Origin: Terebella lapidaria
Taxonomy: Eukaryota > Annelida > Polychaeta > Terebellida > Terebellidae
Assembly: GCA_949152475.1 (NCBI GenBank)
Contig: OX424567.1
Coordinates: forward strand, 30,281,402-30,345,401
DNA length: 64,000 bases
Direction: 5' to 3'
Part shown: piece by piece, positions 11,656-23,518 of the stretch
Numbering within the stretch: the stretch's first letter is position 1
Layout of the letters: every line of letters begins with the position of its first letter
Notes under the pieces: model-generated
Databases searched by the model: none
What the model saw: only the letters and a program-made list of their open reading frames with translations
Told to the model about the DNA's origin: nothing
Program-made: the position numbers and the translations under genes

Positions 11656-12941
11656 TACATGATTTCCGATATGCCCATAATACAAACTTAAGCTCTATTT
11701 ACACGTGTTCTGTTCCCTTGAGACCTATTTGTGCATTCTGTTCCATTTTGGTCTTTTTGGGCATACATTCTGGGCTGTTCGAGCGATTCAAGGTCTATAA
11801 TGACCTAAAATACCATTTGTGTATAGCAAGAGTAAAAAAAAATTATCAAGAAAATTTACTCTGAATTTGAAATTGTGTCAGATTAGCCATTTTCGGAACT
11901 GAAATGGGCGCCAAGTGGCCGAAAACGATTCAATAAAACAATTTTCAAAAATGTTCTTTACATATTGGCCAACTGTATGATCTGACAAATTCATAAGGAC
12001 ATTCATGCTGTAAGAAAATATAGACCCAGACGGACGGACGACAGACAACGGACAGACCGACGAAAAACCACGACAACAGTTTATCGGCCCATATGGGCAT
12101 GTAAACTAAAGAAAACCGTATGGTCAAACAGCATGAATAAAGACTAAAGTATGCTATATGTATGCTATAAGTATGCTATATGTTCCTCTATGTGCGAGCA
12201 CATCAGTTATTCATTGGACAATGTGATTGTGTTATAAACAAGTCGAGGTGGTAGATGAATGATCTTATCCATTAACTGCTGTGTACACTAGCACGTGGAG
12301 AAGTGTATGCATGTATGGGCCCAGGTATATTGTGCTGCTTATTCTACTTTGTTTCATAAGAACTGAAAAAATGTCGCGACGGTTCATTTGTATGTGTTCA
12401 GTGGACGAGCTGTAAGTATTATCGGGCAGCACAAGCTATTGAGGTCCAACAAAGGCAAATACACATGTACAGAAGCCATGTGAGCACACTATTCGACTCA
12501 AAACTATATCTGAATAGTCAATGAACATGAAACTGCAAAACAGTTCTTCAATCGGATCCGGAACAAAATCCGAGTATTTGAAAAAATATTGACAAAAAGC
12601 AAATTTTTCCCAAAGTTCCAAAATGCATCACTCTAGTCTTGACCAAATGCTGAGTCTATAACAAAATATACACGAAGGACAATTTTGACACAAACATTGA
12701 AAAAAAAAAGAATAGATATTGCAATTTGTTTATTTAGAGATACCAGTCTGACAACGAGTTCAATGAGTGATTCACTGCTTCTAAGATATCGTTAAGAATG
12801 TAAATACAACAACATGATACAAGGGAATGTGACCGGGGAATTCCGAAATCTCAGAATAACCACCCTTGCAGTCCAAGACACACTGTTCTTGAGATACGGA
12901 CTAGGAAACCAACATTTTGTGTCCAAGGAGCAAGTTCGCCC

Positions 12942-13151
12942 TTAAATGCCAATGACAGGCATTTGCCTCAATAAATCATAGTTGTCTTTGGATATCGACA
13001 GGTTTGTCTTGATGATATTGTCCACGAACAGGATTGTAACACAAAAGTCAGTCAAGGCGTATAAAAACATGTCATTATAGTTTGCATCGTTCTTGACTTT
13101 ACACATATACTTCAATCGAATGGTTATTTTACGACTAATTGAACGTGACAT
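12942..13151 (-). CDS. Unassigned 69-codon ORF, copy A of a duplicated pair
   Basis: Minus-strand ORF with a mid-section LYALTDFCVTILFVDN and C-terminus DNYDLLRQMPVIGI. The matching place in unit B (17213-17400) keeps the same frame over the last 45 or so codons with eight base changes, of which I count four silent and four replacement. The family is not recognised. It could be the decayed end of a real gene or a chance frame retained because the duplication is young. Confidence 0.3.
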   Translation of the reverse strand: MSRSISRKITIRLKYMCKVKNDANYNDMFLYALTDFCVTILFVDNIIKTNLSISKDNYDLLRQMPVIGI

Positions 13152-13499
13152 ACATTACGACTCAACAAATGAAAATAATTATCATACTGTGGTCAGATAA
13201 CCAAAACCTGTTACGAGTTGCACATGTTTGCGTTTTTAAAATATTTTTCCCATATCGAGATAATAACTTGGCAGATACATACGTTTTGGCAAAAATGTGA
13301 AATTAGCTGCGCCAGTATGGAAAAAATAAAGGATCAGGAATTTTTTTTATACTGGATTGATGAAAGGAGCTTCTGACCTTTTCATTTTAGCCACAAAATC
13401 TTTTTTTAAAAAGTTCAATTTCAAGCCCATTCGGATCCTTCTTTTTAATGTACTCGATAATTCTAGCCTTTTATACGCACATTAGGTAGAACCTGAAAT

Positions 13500-14165
13500 A
13501 ACCTTTTACTATTTCCGAATATATCCAGTTTATATTGGAAAGTATTTGAGAGTACTTTCTAAAGAGGTCATTTTTATTATCAAACACATATACAGTGGTT
13601 ATTTGCATTCTGAATATATCCAGTTTATATTGGGAGGTATTTGAGAGTACTTTTTAAATAGGTCATTTTTATCATCAAACATAATTACATTATTTATTTG
13701 CATTCCGAATATATCCAGTTTATATTGGAAGGTATTTGAGGGTACCTTTTAAATAGGTCATTTTTATTATCAAACACATTTACAGTGGTTATTTGCATTC
13801 CGAATATATCCAGTTTATATTGGGAGGTATTTGAGGGTACTTTCTAAAGAGGTCATTTTTATTATCAAACACAATTACATGGTTTATTTGCATTCCGAAT
13901 ATATCCCGTTTATATTGGAAAGTATTTGAGAGTACCTTCTAAATAGGTAATTTTTATTATCAAACACAATTACAGTGTATATTTGCATTCCGAATATATC
14001 CAGTTTATACTGGAAGGTATTTGAAAGTACTTTCTGAGTAGGTCATTTTTATTATCAAACATATTTCAGTGTTTATTTGCATTCCGAATATATCCGGTTT
14101 ATATTGGAAGGTATTTGACAGTACTTTCTAAATAGGTCCTTTTTGTTATCAAACAAATTTACTGT
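13500..14165. repeat. 95-bp satellite, about 7 units (in duplication unit B)
   Basis: Same unit as at 8.8-9.3 kb; 'atatatccagtttatattgg' or close variants recur at about 95-base steps from 13519 to 14092. Confidence 0.9.
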
Positions 14166-14639
14166 GTTTATTTACATGATATTAGCACTTTGTTTTTATA
14201 GTTTCTGTGGATTTGGTGCTCTAAGAAGTTTCAGAGATAACTATATACTGGAGCAGATTGTCTGTTTTCAATTCGATCTTTGAATTGGTCATGATGGTTA
14301 TGACGTGAATGACGTTTTTATGAATAACTATGCTTAATTATGCAAAATTTAATATCCAAAGATGCTCTTATGTTTTCTAGTGAGGATATAACATATGAAA
14401 GCACGATATCAACTCGCATGATTACATTGATCAGGTCCACCAAGTTCACACAGTTTCAAAGACAGTAATGATTGGTCAAGGTCAAATTATATTTTGGTTT
14501 ATTTCATGGCTGTTTTGAACTTCTTTGCATTAGAATTATTTTAATGTGAGGTGATGATGAAACAAATCTATTGCACACACCTTCATTGCATCAGTCCTGA
14601 TTGTTCAGATAAATAATAATCTTTATATATACCACAAGT

Positions 14640-16400
14640 TGAAACATCAATGGTTCACATAGTGGCAACCACGAAACCGGGGAGAATCTTGCCCAGCCAT
14701 CTGCTATTTCTCACCCACGAATTCTGTCGAATGCATTTCAATGGAAACATTCGGCTTCAGTTGAACTTTTCACAAAAAAACAAAAACAAAACACGGTGTG
14801 TGTTTTCCTTGATCAATATTCCTACTTCCGTATATTGTGTTGTTAGTTTGTGACAAAATCTATGCCGATGTCATCACTTTTTTATTGGCACTAATCGGTC
14901 AATGCATGGACAGCCCCAGCCCTCCCCCGAACCATGGGGACAAAATTACAGTGACAAGCAAATCGAGGATAACGCCTTACTATATTCAATGATTTAGCGT
15001 ATGATGTGTCATACGTGTATATATCAACATGGAGAGTTTGACATACAATAAACCTAGCACCATCGGTGCTGTAGCTTATCGGAAAATATGTTTTGAGGTA
15101 CAATATTGAAATTAGTCTGTGGTCAAGTTCGAGACCACCGGTAAATCCACCATATATGATTCCCTAATACTGACATGATTTATCTTTGTCATCATTTTGT
15201 CTGCAGAGACCGATTGACATAGTTTATGTGAAATGTGACCTTGAAATTCACCGCCCAAGGTCATCTGAGTTCGAGATCGCCAAAAGAGAAATCATGACTT
15301 CCTATATGTTCATAATACAAACCTAAGGACTATCCACAAGCGTTTTGCCTGCAGAGGCCAATTTACAAATTTTAGATTAGATGTGACCGTGAGAGTTGAG
15401 GTCATGTTCAAGGTCAACTATGAGATAGATCCATCATACACGATTCTCTACCTGTATATGCTCATAATACATTCTTAAACTCTATTTACAATTATTAGTG
15501 CCTGCATAGGCCAATCGACATATTTCAGCTCAGATGCGGCATTGATGTTTAATACTCAAGGTCTTCTGATGTCAACTTCAAGGGCATAAAAAGATCGGCC
15601 CAAGTATCATACACTGCAGCTTAATACTACTCGTCCACTAAATGAATGCCATTTAATCCGTCTGTCACCTTTTTAATCCTTATTGAATATAGAGGAAGGT
15701 GCAATGTATGATACTTGGGCCAAAAAGGCCAGCACATATGACCCCCTATATGCTCACAATATAAACCTAAAGCATTATCTACTTTCATGATGTGAGCGGA
15801 GTTCAATTCAGGCGTTATAGGTTAGATGTGACCTTGAGTCTTGAGGTCAAGCGCGAGGTCATCAATATAGATCCATCATATATGATTTCGTATATGCTCA
15901 TGATACTGCCTAATCTCTATCCACAAAATTATGTCTACAAAGACCAACTAAATCCTTCCAAGTCAGACGTGACGTTTGCCCCACAAATTCCTTCAATGTC
16001 ACCCAAAATCCACCACTATGATTTCCGATATGCCCATAATACAAACTTAAGCCCTATTTACACGTGTTCTGTTCCCTTGAGACCAATTTGTGCATTTTGG
16101 TCCATTTTGTTCCATTTTGGTCTTTTTGGGCCTACATTCTGGGCTATTCGAGCGATTTAAGGTCTATAATGACCTAAAATACCATTGTTGTATAGCAATA
16201 GGGAAAAAAAATTATCAAGAAAATTTACTCTGAATTTGAAATTGTGTCAGATTAGCCATCCTCGGAACTGAGTGGCCGAAAACGATCCAATAAAACAAAT
16301 TTCAAAAATGTTCTTTACATATTGGCCCACGGTATGATCTGACAAATTCATAAGGACATTCATGCTTTATCGGCCCATATGGGCATGTAAACTAAAGATA
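14640..16400 (+). mobile_element. Long non-autonomous element, copy in unit B
   Basis: Same order as in unit A: 'ctcacccacgaattctgtcg' head, blocks with 'tgtgaccttgaaattcac' and 'aaggtcatctgag', then 'tttatcggcccatatgggc' hairpin tail. The GACGG tract seen in unit A is deleted here. Confidence 0.6.
15595..15722. mobile_element. Palindromic MITE, copy 2
   Basis: 'cggcccaagtatcatacact' faces 'gtatgatacttgggcc' across the same spacer as copies 1 and 3. The outer arm on the left side is deleted in this unit, so the long palindrome of copy 1 is broken. Confidence 0.8.
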
Positions 16401-17520
16401 ACCGTATGGTCAAACAGCATGAATAAAGACTAAGTATGCTATATGTTCCTATATGTGCGAGCACATCAGTTACTCATTGGACAATGTGTTATGTGTTATA
16501 AACAAGTTGAGGTGGTAGATGAATGATGTTATCCATTAACTGCTGTGTACACTAGCACGTGGAAAAGTGTATGCATGTATGTGAAGAATTGGGCCCAGGT
16601 AAATTGTGCTGCTTATTCTACTTTATTTCATCAGAACTGAAAATATGCCGCGTGGGTTCACTTGTATGTATTCAGTGGACGAGCTGTATTACCGGACAGC
16701 ACAAGCTATAGGGGTCTAACAAAGGCAAATACACATGAACAGAAGCCATGTGAGCACACTATTCGACTCCAAACTATATCTGAAATGTCAATGAACATGA
16801 AACTGCAAAACAGTTCTTCAATCGGGTCCGGAACAAAATCCGAGTATGTGAAAAAATATTGACAAAAAGCAAACTTTTCCCAAAGTTCACAAAATTCATC
16901 ACTCTAGTCTTGACCAAATGCTGAGTCGATAACAAAATATACGAGAAGGACAATTTTGACACAAACATTGAAAAAATGAATACATATTGCAATATGTTTA
17001 TTTAGAGATGCCAGTCTGACAACGAGTTCAATGTCTGATTCACTACTTCTAAGATATCGTTAAGAATGTGAGTACAACAACATAATACACGAGAATGTGA
17101 CTGGGAACTCCGAAATCTCAGAATAACAACCCTTGCAGTCCAAGACCCACTTTCTGAGATACGGACTAGGAAACCAACATTTTGTGTCCAAGGAGCAAGT
17201 TCGCTCCTAAATGCCAATGACAGGCATTTGTCTCAATAAATCATAGTTGTCTTTGGATATCGACAGGTTTGTCTTAATGACATTGTCTACGAACAGGATT
17301 TTAACACAATAGTCAGTCAAGGCGTATAGAAACGTGTCATTATAGTTTGCATTTTTCTAGACTTTACTTGAATCTAATGGTTATTTTACGAGTAATTCAA
17401 CGTGACATACATTACGGCTCAACAAAGTAAATAATTATCATATTGTGGTCAGATAATCAAATCCTATTACGCTCTGCACATATTTGAGTTTTTTAAATAT
17501 TTTCCCCGTATCGAGATAAT

Positions 17521-18100
17521 AGGTTGAATTATCAGGACATGATGGACAAAATTTCTGAGTCATATTTAAAGAATGTCAAATAGATTTGTAACACTTCATA
17601 GAAATACCATATGAAAAACTACGAAACTTCCTGGTTAATAAGCCTTAGGAGACTAGGTTGTGAGATTGCATGACTGTAAATGGTACAAAACCCTAATCGA
17701 AGGAGCCTTATTTCAACCACTAAGTTCTGCGAATATTATATTACCACTCGTCATTACTTACAGAAACTTTTCTGTTTAGAAAGATCAGTTTGATTATGAT
17801 ATAATACATTTCATAATAACTACAAATGCCCGCAGGACTGCATATACCATATTGTCGTATGGCAATCATGACGCCCGTCATGACGCCGGAACTACTTTTT
17901 GGACATGAGTTAACTATTCAACTATAAACGGGTTATGTCAAAATATGAGTTTTTGTGCCCGCGGGTCAAGCTCTCCAAAAGTTCGACACGGAGCGGATTA
18001 ATAAACCTGCAGTGAAACAACCCTATAGTATGTTTACCCTTCTATGCACACTAAGTCGAATTCTTGGATAATATCTTGGGATGAAAACACTGCAATGCTT
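17521..18100. other. No gene seen
   Basis: AT-rich sequence after the duplication. Nothing recognised apart from a short near-repeat 'atgacgcccgtcatgacgcc' around 17868-17888. Confidence 0.5.
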
Positions 18101-18790
18101 ATAAAACAACAAAGCTGCACAGTACATAATTTTTATTACAAAGCATCTGATGAGATCTTTCATACAAAACAAAAAGATTCCGGCCGAATATAAACTGAGT
18201 CGTAATTCGACGAAGTACTAAACTTGACATGTACCGTGCACTGGGTAATAAATTTCTGACAATATATTAACAGACTCGCAGTGTTGTAATGTGACTCTCT
18301 TGAACTATGCAGTCAGTCGCTAAATGTACATATAAATCTGGAATGATAATTACTGCAGAATCCATTATATTTTTGTGGCTAACGACTTTGTATTTTTCAG
18401 ACTTATTGCATTGTGCTGCCCCCGTAATATACCACTCGTTCACTGGCAATATACTATTTATTCCGATTTTGTATTTCTTTATTGAAAACAGAAACACAAC
18501 CTATTTAGAAGAACAAACAAATGTACATCCATAAATTATACCATCAGCGATTTAGGTGATATAATGGGTTTCAATTATGTAATCAATCAATTATCGTATG
18601 ATCAAACAGCGTGAACATAAGCAATGCTCACAACCATGTGAGCACATCAGTTATTTTATGGCTGTGTGTATATTTGCATGTGGAAATATGGATATGATAT
18701 ACCAATAACCGTATGATCAAACAACATAAACAGCCACAGAGTTGTGTGAGCACGTCAGTTATTTAGTATAATATGTGTGAAATGAGGATA
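18100..18790. repeat. Repeat block, copy 1 of a pair with 22.43-23.27 kb
   Basis: 'agctgcacagtacata', 'acaaagcatctgatgagatc', 'cttgacatgtaccgtgcact', 'taaatgtacatataaatctg' and 'ccgtatgatcaaacaacat' occur here and again in order at 22.43-23.27 kb, where the first block is doubled. Read on the minus strand there are AATAAA-type signals, so a duplicated 3' UTR is one possibility; no coding part was found. Confidence 0.7.
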
Positions 18791-18824
18791 TCTGGCCTAA
18801 GATAGATACGCGACACTAGAAATA

Positions 18825-20632
18825 TTGATATTAGGGATGTTTCGTATCCACTTAGGCCTACGTGCAGTAAAAAACGTAACAATTTCTGCAAAGAAAAGTT
18901 ATCTTTGGTTTACTCGTGGACTCCTTACATTTAGAAATTTGGACGAACCATACAGAAATTTTATGCATCAGCCCAAAACAAGTAACGCTTGTGTTAAATA
19001 CATTATCCTACAGGAATAAATCCAAAAAATCTTATCGAAAATGTAGCGAAAAGGAAGTACTCTAAACATCAATGAACTTAAACATGATCTGAAAAAAAAT
19101 TGTCTAATATCATCTCTGGCATTAGGAAGAAAAATGACAAATCAAACATCTCAGAAATTATAAAAGAAAGTTGACTGAAAACATATAATTAAGATCAAGA
19201 TATCTCACAGGCAATAAGTTATCTAAGGAAATACACAAAATGTTATAAGGAGGAAAGTATAATCCAGTAAGTCTATGTTTCCAGTAGGCACTCGTGAAAT
19301 TCAAACTGTCATCAATACCATGGAACCCAAAAAATTCTTAATCTGATAGATTAAAAACAGCTGTACCCGCAGTCTGTTTCCGCCCCTGGTCATAGATGTA
19401 AATCAGTAGGAACTAAGCAGGTGTCAGACTTAATGAAGTTGGCCGACGTGGTTACCATTTATTCTCTGTTATTGACTTAATTTACAAACGTTTTACCTAG
19501 TTGTCTAAAATACATCAAATCAATTCTTTTTGCTGATGGCATAACTACATATTCATGTATTCACATGTCTGAAGACTAGAGTTGCTACTCCTAAACATTA
19601 TATAAATTCAGATGTATACAATCTAATTGGTTCAGGGGAAATAAACTCTGAAATAATCAGTGAATGTTAATAAGAAAAGGAATTGTGTATTATTCACCAA
19701 AACACCAAGCACAAGAGACGTATGACAGATAATCATGATAACGTAGGTATCAAATTGGAAACACCCCTATAGGGTAAGAAATTATGTTAAAATTTTTGGT
19801 ATTATAACTGAACACAATCTCACTTGGCATGTCCAAACTTTACAGGAAAAAAATAACGCCGGGCCATTCATAAAGCTAGATACAATGACCATACACTACC
19901 TTTGTTTCTGCAGAGTAAAATGTTGAGGATATATGATATAATTATATATCATTTGCTACAGTTTATGTATGCATAAGCATATTCCACCACTCTGCAGTTG
20001 ATGTACGACCGCAATAGTGAAATTCCTACCTACAATTCAAGGCAATTTAATAATCCCCATCATCTTGCTTTCAAAACTAATATATATGATAAAAGTCTTT
20101 TTGGAAAGGGTCCCGATTTATGGCAACAGTTTCCAACCGATATCGAAGAAAGTCGCTCAAAACAAGTTTTCAAAAGAAAATTGAAACAATTTTTATTCAC
20201 ATTGTATAGTAGGTGAATGTATTCCTCGTTCTTGTACTGGTGCCAGACGTACATGTGCCATTTTGAGATTATTATTAAACTAAATAGCAGTTTGAGTTAC
20301 GGGAAGGGAACAGTATGGGGATAAGTATAGGGTCAATATGGATAGTGAAATTATATTATCAGAATAATTCAGTTATGGGATTATATGGAAATCATAAGCT
20401 CAAAGTAGCTAGGAATTTTTGGTGTTTGCTACACTTCACTCTGATGAGTGGAGTACACAGCGAAAGCTTTAGCATTTACCATGACTAACCATTAATCGTA
20501 TGTTGAAATTTCATTGGCTGACTAAATAACATGATTGAACACTGTAAAGAGCGTTCGAAATGTACTCTATATCGTAAATGTTTATTTTGTATGATTAATG
20601 TGTGTCAAAATAAAATTACTACTACTACATGA
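18825..20632 (+). pseudogene. LINE relic (RT and C-terminal part), CR1/L2-like
   Basis: Scattered plus-frame pieces follow the order of a LINE ORF2: a 'KKNDKSNISEIIKE' type linker near 19.13 kb; 'LPSCLKYIKSILFADGITTYS' near 19.5 kb, where the catalytic FADD box reads FADG; a degraded 'KFLGI-LD' region near 19.79 kb; then an intact 72-codon C-terminal end (19998-20216) with 'MYDRNSEIPTYNSRQ', 'FGKGPDLWQQFPTDI' and 'FKRKLKQFLF'. The sequence ends in AAATAAAATTACTACTACTAC near 20.62 kb, a short-repeat tail usual for this group. Many stops and a mutated catalytic Asp mean it is dead. Confidence 0.65.
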
Positions 20633-22046
20633 CTTATGTTAATGATAAGCTAAGCTTTTCCTTTTATGCATTGAAAACAATTGATTACTAAAATTGCAAG
20701 CTATTCGCTATTCTATGATCAATTCCCATTTATAATATGGAATAACATTATAGGGATCATCTAACTCAACATATTTGAATAGACTTGTTATTTTGTACAA
20801 AAAAAGGATTGTGGCCAGAATAAAAGTATAACGACCATACAAGTAAATTCTTAAAATACTTCCACACTTCAAATCAAGAAGGGCTTCTAAATGTATGAAT
20901 CATAATAGTTCAATCCTTTGTAACAGTATACCCGATCAATTAAGAAGTTTTAAAAGTATACATTATTCACAAAGTATACCTTATCTTTTCTCTAGTTATT
21001 CATCTTGACTGTGACGGACCCAATCTTGAATAAATTAAATTACGTACTCATGCCAACTCATCACGATTTCACATTGGAGTGGGGGTGGGGGGAGGTTTAG
21101 TGGGAATCAATTTGTATTTTCATTTCTTGTACCATACTCATTTTCTTCTTAGGATTATGTTAAGCAAGTATCCAAAGCTCCATATACATATCACCTGTCA
21201 TCTTAAATATTCACATCCCATATCGTATAAGGCTTCTTTCTATATGGGTTACAGTCTTCAAGGCTTCTGTGAACTTTAAGGGAAATTTGAATATATTTCA
21301 TATCTCAGTGTCAACATTATTCGTTATATAAGTGTCATGTATTAATTCCTTAATGAATTTATTTATTTATTTGATTGAAGTCACTGATGGCACATGCGGA
21401 CGAACCGAACGAACAGGAGTGGTTGTTATAACAAGCATAGCTGACCGAGGTATACATCATAGTTTTATGTGATATCATGGGCGCATCTTTCTTTTCATTG
21501 TGTTCATGAGTGTAGTCTAAGTAAATAATATTTTGAAGCAATGGATTACAGGGCCTCTGTCGTGCCATCAAAAGCCCTAGTTATCATCTTTTACAACTCA
21601 CATGTATGAGATATTAGGTGATACATATGAGGTGATAAGTCATACATATGAGATACTAACACAAAAGTGAGAGATACTTATCAGAAAAATAATCGGTCTG
21701 ACCAGTGGTGTGTAACGGTCAAAACTGATAGTGGTCACAGTTTCATGTCCCGGAATGGCTGAGAGCGTTACTGTATACTTAGGTGTGAAACTGTATGTCA
21801 GGCCGAATAAGACAAAATTATATTTGACTGCAGTACAATGTTATAGCTAGACAAACGAACATATTCCATGTTCATCAATATCTCATTAGGGACATGCGAC
21901 AAACCGCGTTAGTAGGCACGTTTATTTGAATGGCACGTATACGTATAACTCCACGTTTAGGCCGTATAGGAAGGGGGTAATTATTATTTCATGTTGTAAA
22001 TGTCCCTCGTGAGAGTTCACCATATAGGCGGGCATGGATAATAGCT
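20633..22046. other. No gene seen
   Basis: AT-rich sequence with short chance ORFs on both strands. A C-rich run of 10 followed by TCCCCCTC lies at 22050-22068. Confidence 0.5.
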
Positions 22047-22424
22047 GTGCCCCCCCCCCTCCCCCTCTTATCATCCTGTTCTGGCTTGTTCTGCAAAAAA
22101 ACATGGATTTTCCAAGCCCTTTTCAAAATGGCTTCCAACCACCCATTTCAACACCATCTAGATACATATAGGGTAATGAATCTCACATATAATCCTGGTA
22201 AAACTACTACCGCCATTCTCGATAAGGCTTTACATCATTCACATATATACGAGTTTGAAAGCATTACCATTAATGACATGAATCGATGGTGGAAACACCC
22301 TATAGTTCGTTTCCACCCTGCTACACAATGCAAACGCTATATTTTTTTAATGTTAGCCACTCATTTGATTTCTCGGATAAGAGCTTTTAATGATCCTGCC
22401 AAGATTATAAATCTACAAAACTGA
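22047..22424 (+). CDS. Unassigned ORF (125 codons)
   Basis: The longest open frame in this area. A Met near 22131 ('MASNHPFQHHLDTYRVMN') is a more natural start than the upstream codon in the C-rich run. Segment 'ITINDMNRWWKHPIVRFHP' looks protein-like, but no family is recognised and no neighbours support it. Chance is possible. Confidence 0.25.
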   Translation: MPPPLPLLSSCSGLFCKKTWIFQALFKMASNHPFQHHLDTYRVMNLTYNPGKTTTAILDKALHHSHIYEFESITINDMNRWWKHPIVRFHPATQCKRYIFLMLATHLISRIRAFNDPAKIINLQN

Positions 22425-22429
22425 AACTA

Positions 22430-23270
22430 CAGTACAAAACTTTATTACAAAGCATCTGATGATATCCCACAAACGAAACAAAACATTTCAGGTCAAAATG
22501 TATATAAACTAAGTTGGGGTAATATTCCTGTCATGATTTTGAAACAAGGAAGCTGCACAGTACATCACTTTTATTACGAAGCATCTGATGAGATCCACAC
22601 ATGAAAGAAAAAGATTCGGGCCGAAAAGTCTATAGACTGAGTCGTGAATCAACTGAAGTACTTAAAAACTTGGCATGTACCGTGCACTCGGTAATGCGTT
22701 TCCGACAAGACAATATATTACCAGACACGCATTGTTGTAATGCACCTCTGTACACCAGCTAAATGTACATATAAATCTGAAATGATAAATACTGCAAAAC
22801 CCATCATATTTTTGTGGCTGTTTATTTTGCATTATTGCATGACATAAGTTATGCTGCCTCTGTAATATACGACTCGTTCATTGGAATGTACCATTAATAA
22901 TCCAACTTTTCATTCCTTATCGAATATAGAAACACAAGCAACAGAACCTACTTAGACGAACAAACAAATGAAGAAATTTGCATCCAAAAATTCCACCATT
23001 AGCGATTTAAGTGATGAGTAAAATTCAACGATCAAATTTTTGGAAGCCAAATATAATGGGTTTCCATTATGTAATAGAGCAATAAATGTATGATCAAATG
23101 GCGTGAACAGAAGCATTGCTATATGTTCATCACCGTGTGAGCACATCAGTTATTTTGTGGCTGTGTGTATATTTGTATGTGGAAATGTGGATATGATACA
23201 CAAATAACCGTGTGCTCAAACAAATGACAATCGATGCCACAGAGTTGTGTGAAGGCTTTAGTTATTCATC
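22430..23270. repeat. Repeat block, copies 2 and 3 of the 18.1-kb block
   Basis: 'actttattacaaagcatctg' at about 22438 and 'cttttattacgaagcatctg' at about 22569 show the head doubled within this copy; the remainder follows the 18.1-18.79 kb order through to 'ccgtgtgctcaaacaaatgac'. Confidence 0.7.
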
Positions 23271-23518
23271 ATTATGCCATGTTTTTTCTCCTTTGTTTCC
23301 CTTCAGCGGGCGGGTGAAAATAGCAATTATGTTGAGAAAAGAACACAACATTTTATGTCGTTTTTTCCTCCCCAAAAACGACGTTTTACCTCGAAAAAGA
23401 CACCGAATATCGAGATTATCATTTTTCTGTTATGCCCTCTGCTATTCATCAATAGAGTATTTAATAACTTAAATACAACCAGAGTAGTAGTTCATGGAGT
23501 TACAATTTCAAGTTAGTC

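Larger units (their letters stand above)
9770..12110 (+). mobile_element. Long non-autonomous element with GACGG tract and 3' hairpin (copy in unit A)
   Basis: A head 'ctcacccacgaattctgtcg' is followed by a body with loosely repeating blocks of about 190 bp ('gatttcctatatgctcataatac', 'ctgcagaggccaatt', 'gatgtgaccttgaa', 'caaggtca'). The tail has a 'ggacggacgacagacaacgg' tract and 'atcggcccatatgggcat', which can fold. Related copies sit at 14.65-16.4, 35.5-36.06, 37.07-38.47 and 41.6-42.39 kb. No protein is encoded. The layout (internal tandem repeats, short inverted ends, 3' hairpin, CTAA end) is like the mollusc 'pearl' and Helentron-derived non-autonomous families; that match is inference. 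The outer limits are approximate. Confidence 0.6.
8191..13260. repeat. Large tandem duplication, unit A (about 5.07 kb)
   Basis: Starts with 'aatagcttggcagaaacat' and ends at 'atcgagataa'. The same order of blocks is found in unit B (13261-17520): a 'gctgcgccagtatgg' start, the 95-bp satellite, 'ttggtgctctgaggagtttcag', the 'ctcacccacgaattctgtcg' element, the palindromic MITE, the 'tttatcggcccatatgggc' tail and a terminal block with a conserved small ORF. Unit A has a LINE insertion at about 11.1-11.65 kb that unit B lacks, extra sequence at 8.35-8.76 kb, and fewer 95-bp satellite units. Sequence identity looks above 90 per cent in long stretches. Confidence 0.9.
13261..17520. repeat. Large tandem duplication, unit B (about 4.26 kb)
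   Basis: Begins 'taataacttggcagatacat' and ends 'tatcgagataat', matching the limits of unit A directly upstream. It lacks the LINE insertion, lacks about 400 bp near the start, has about seven satellite units against five, and keeps about 100 bp near 14.73 kb ('ttcagttgaacttttcac...') that unit A lost. These reciprocal differences show that both units changed after duplication. Confidence 0.9.
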
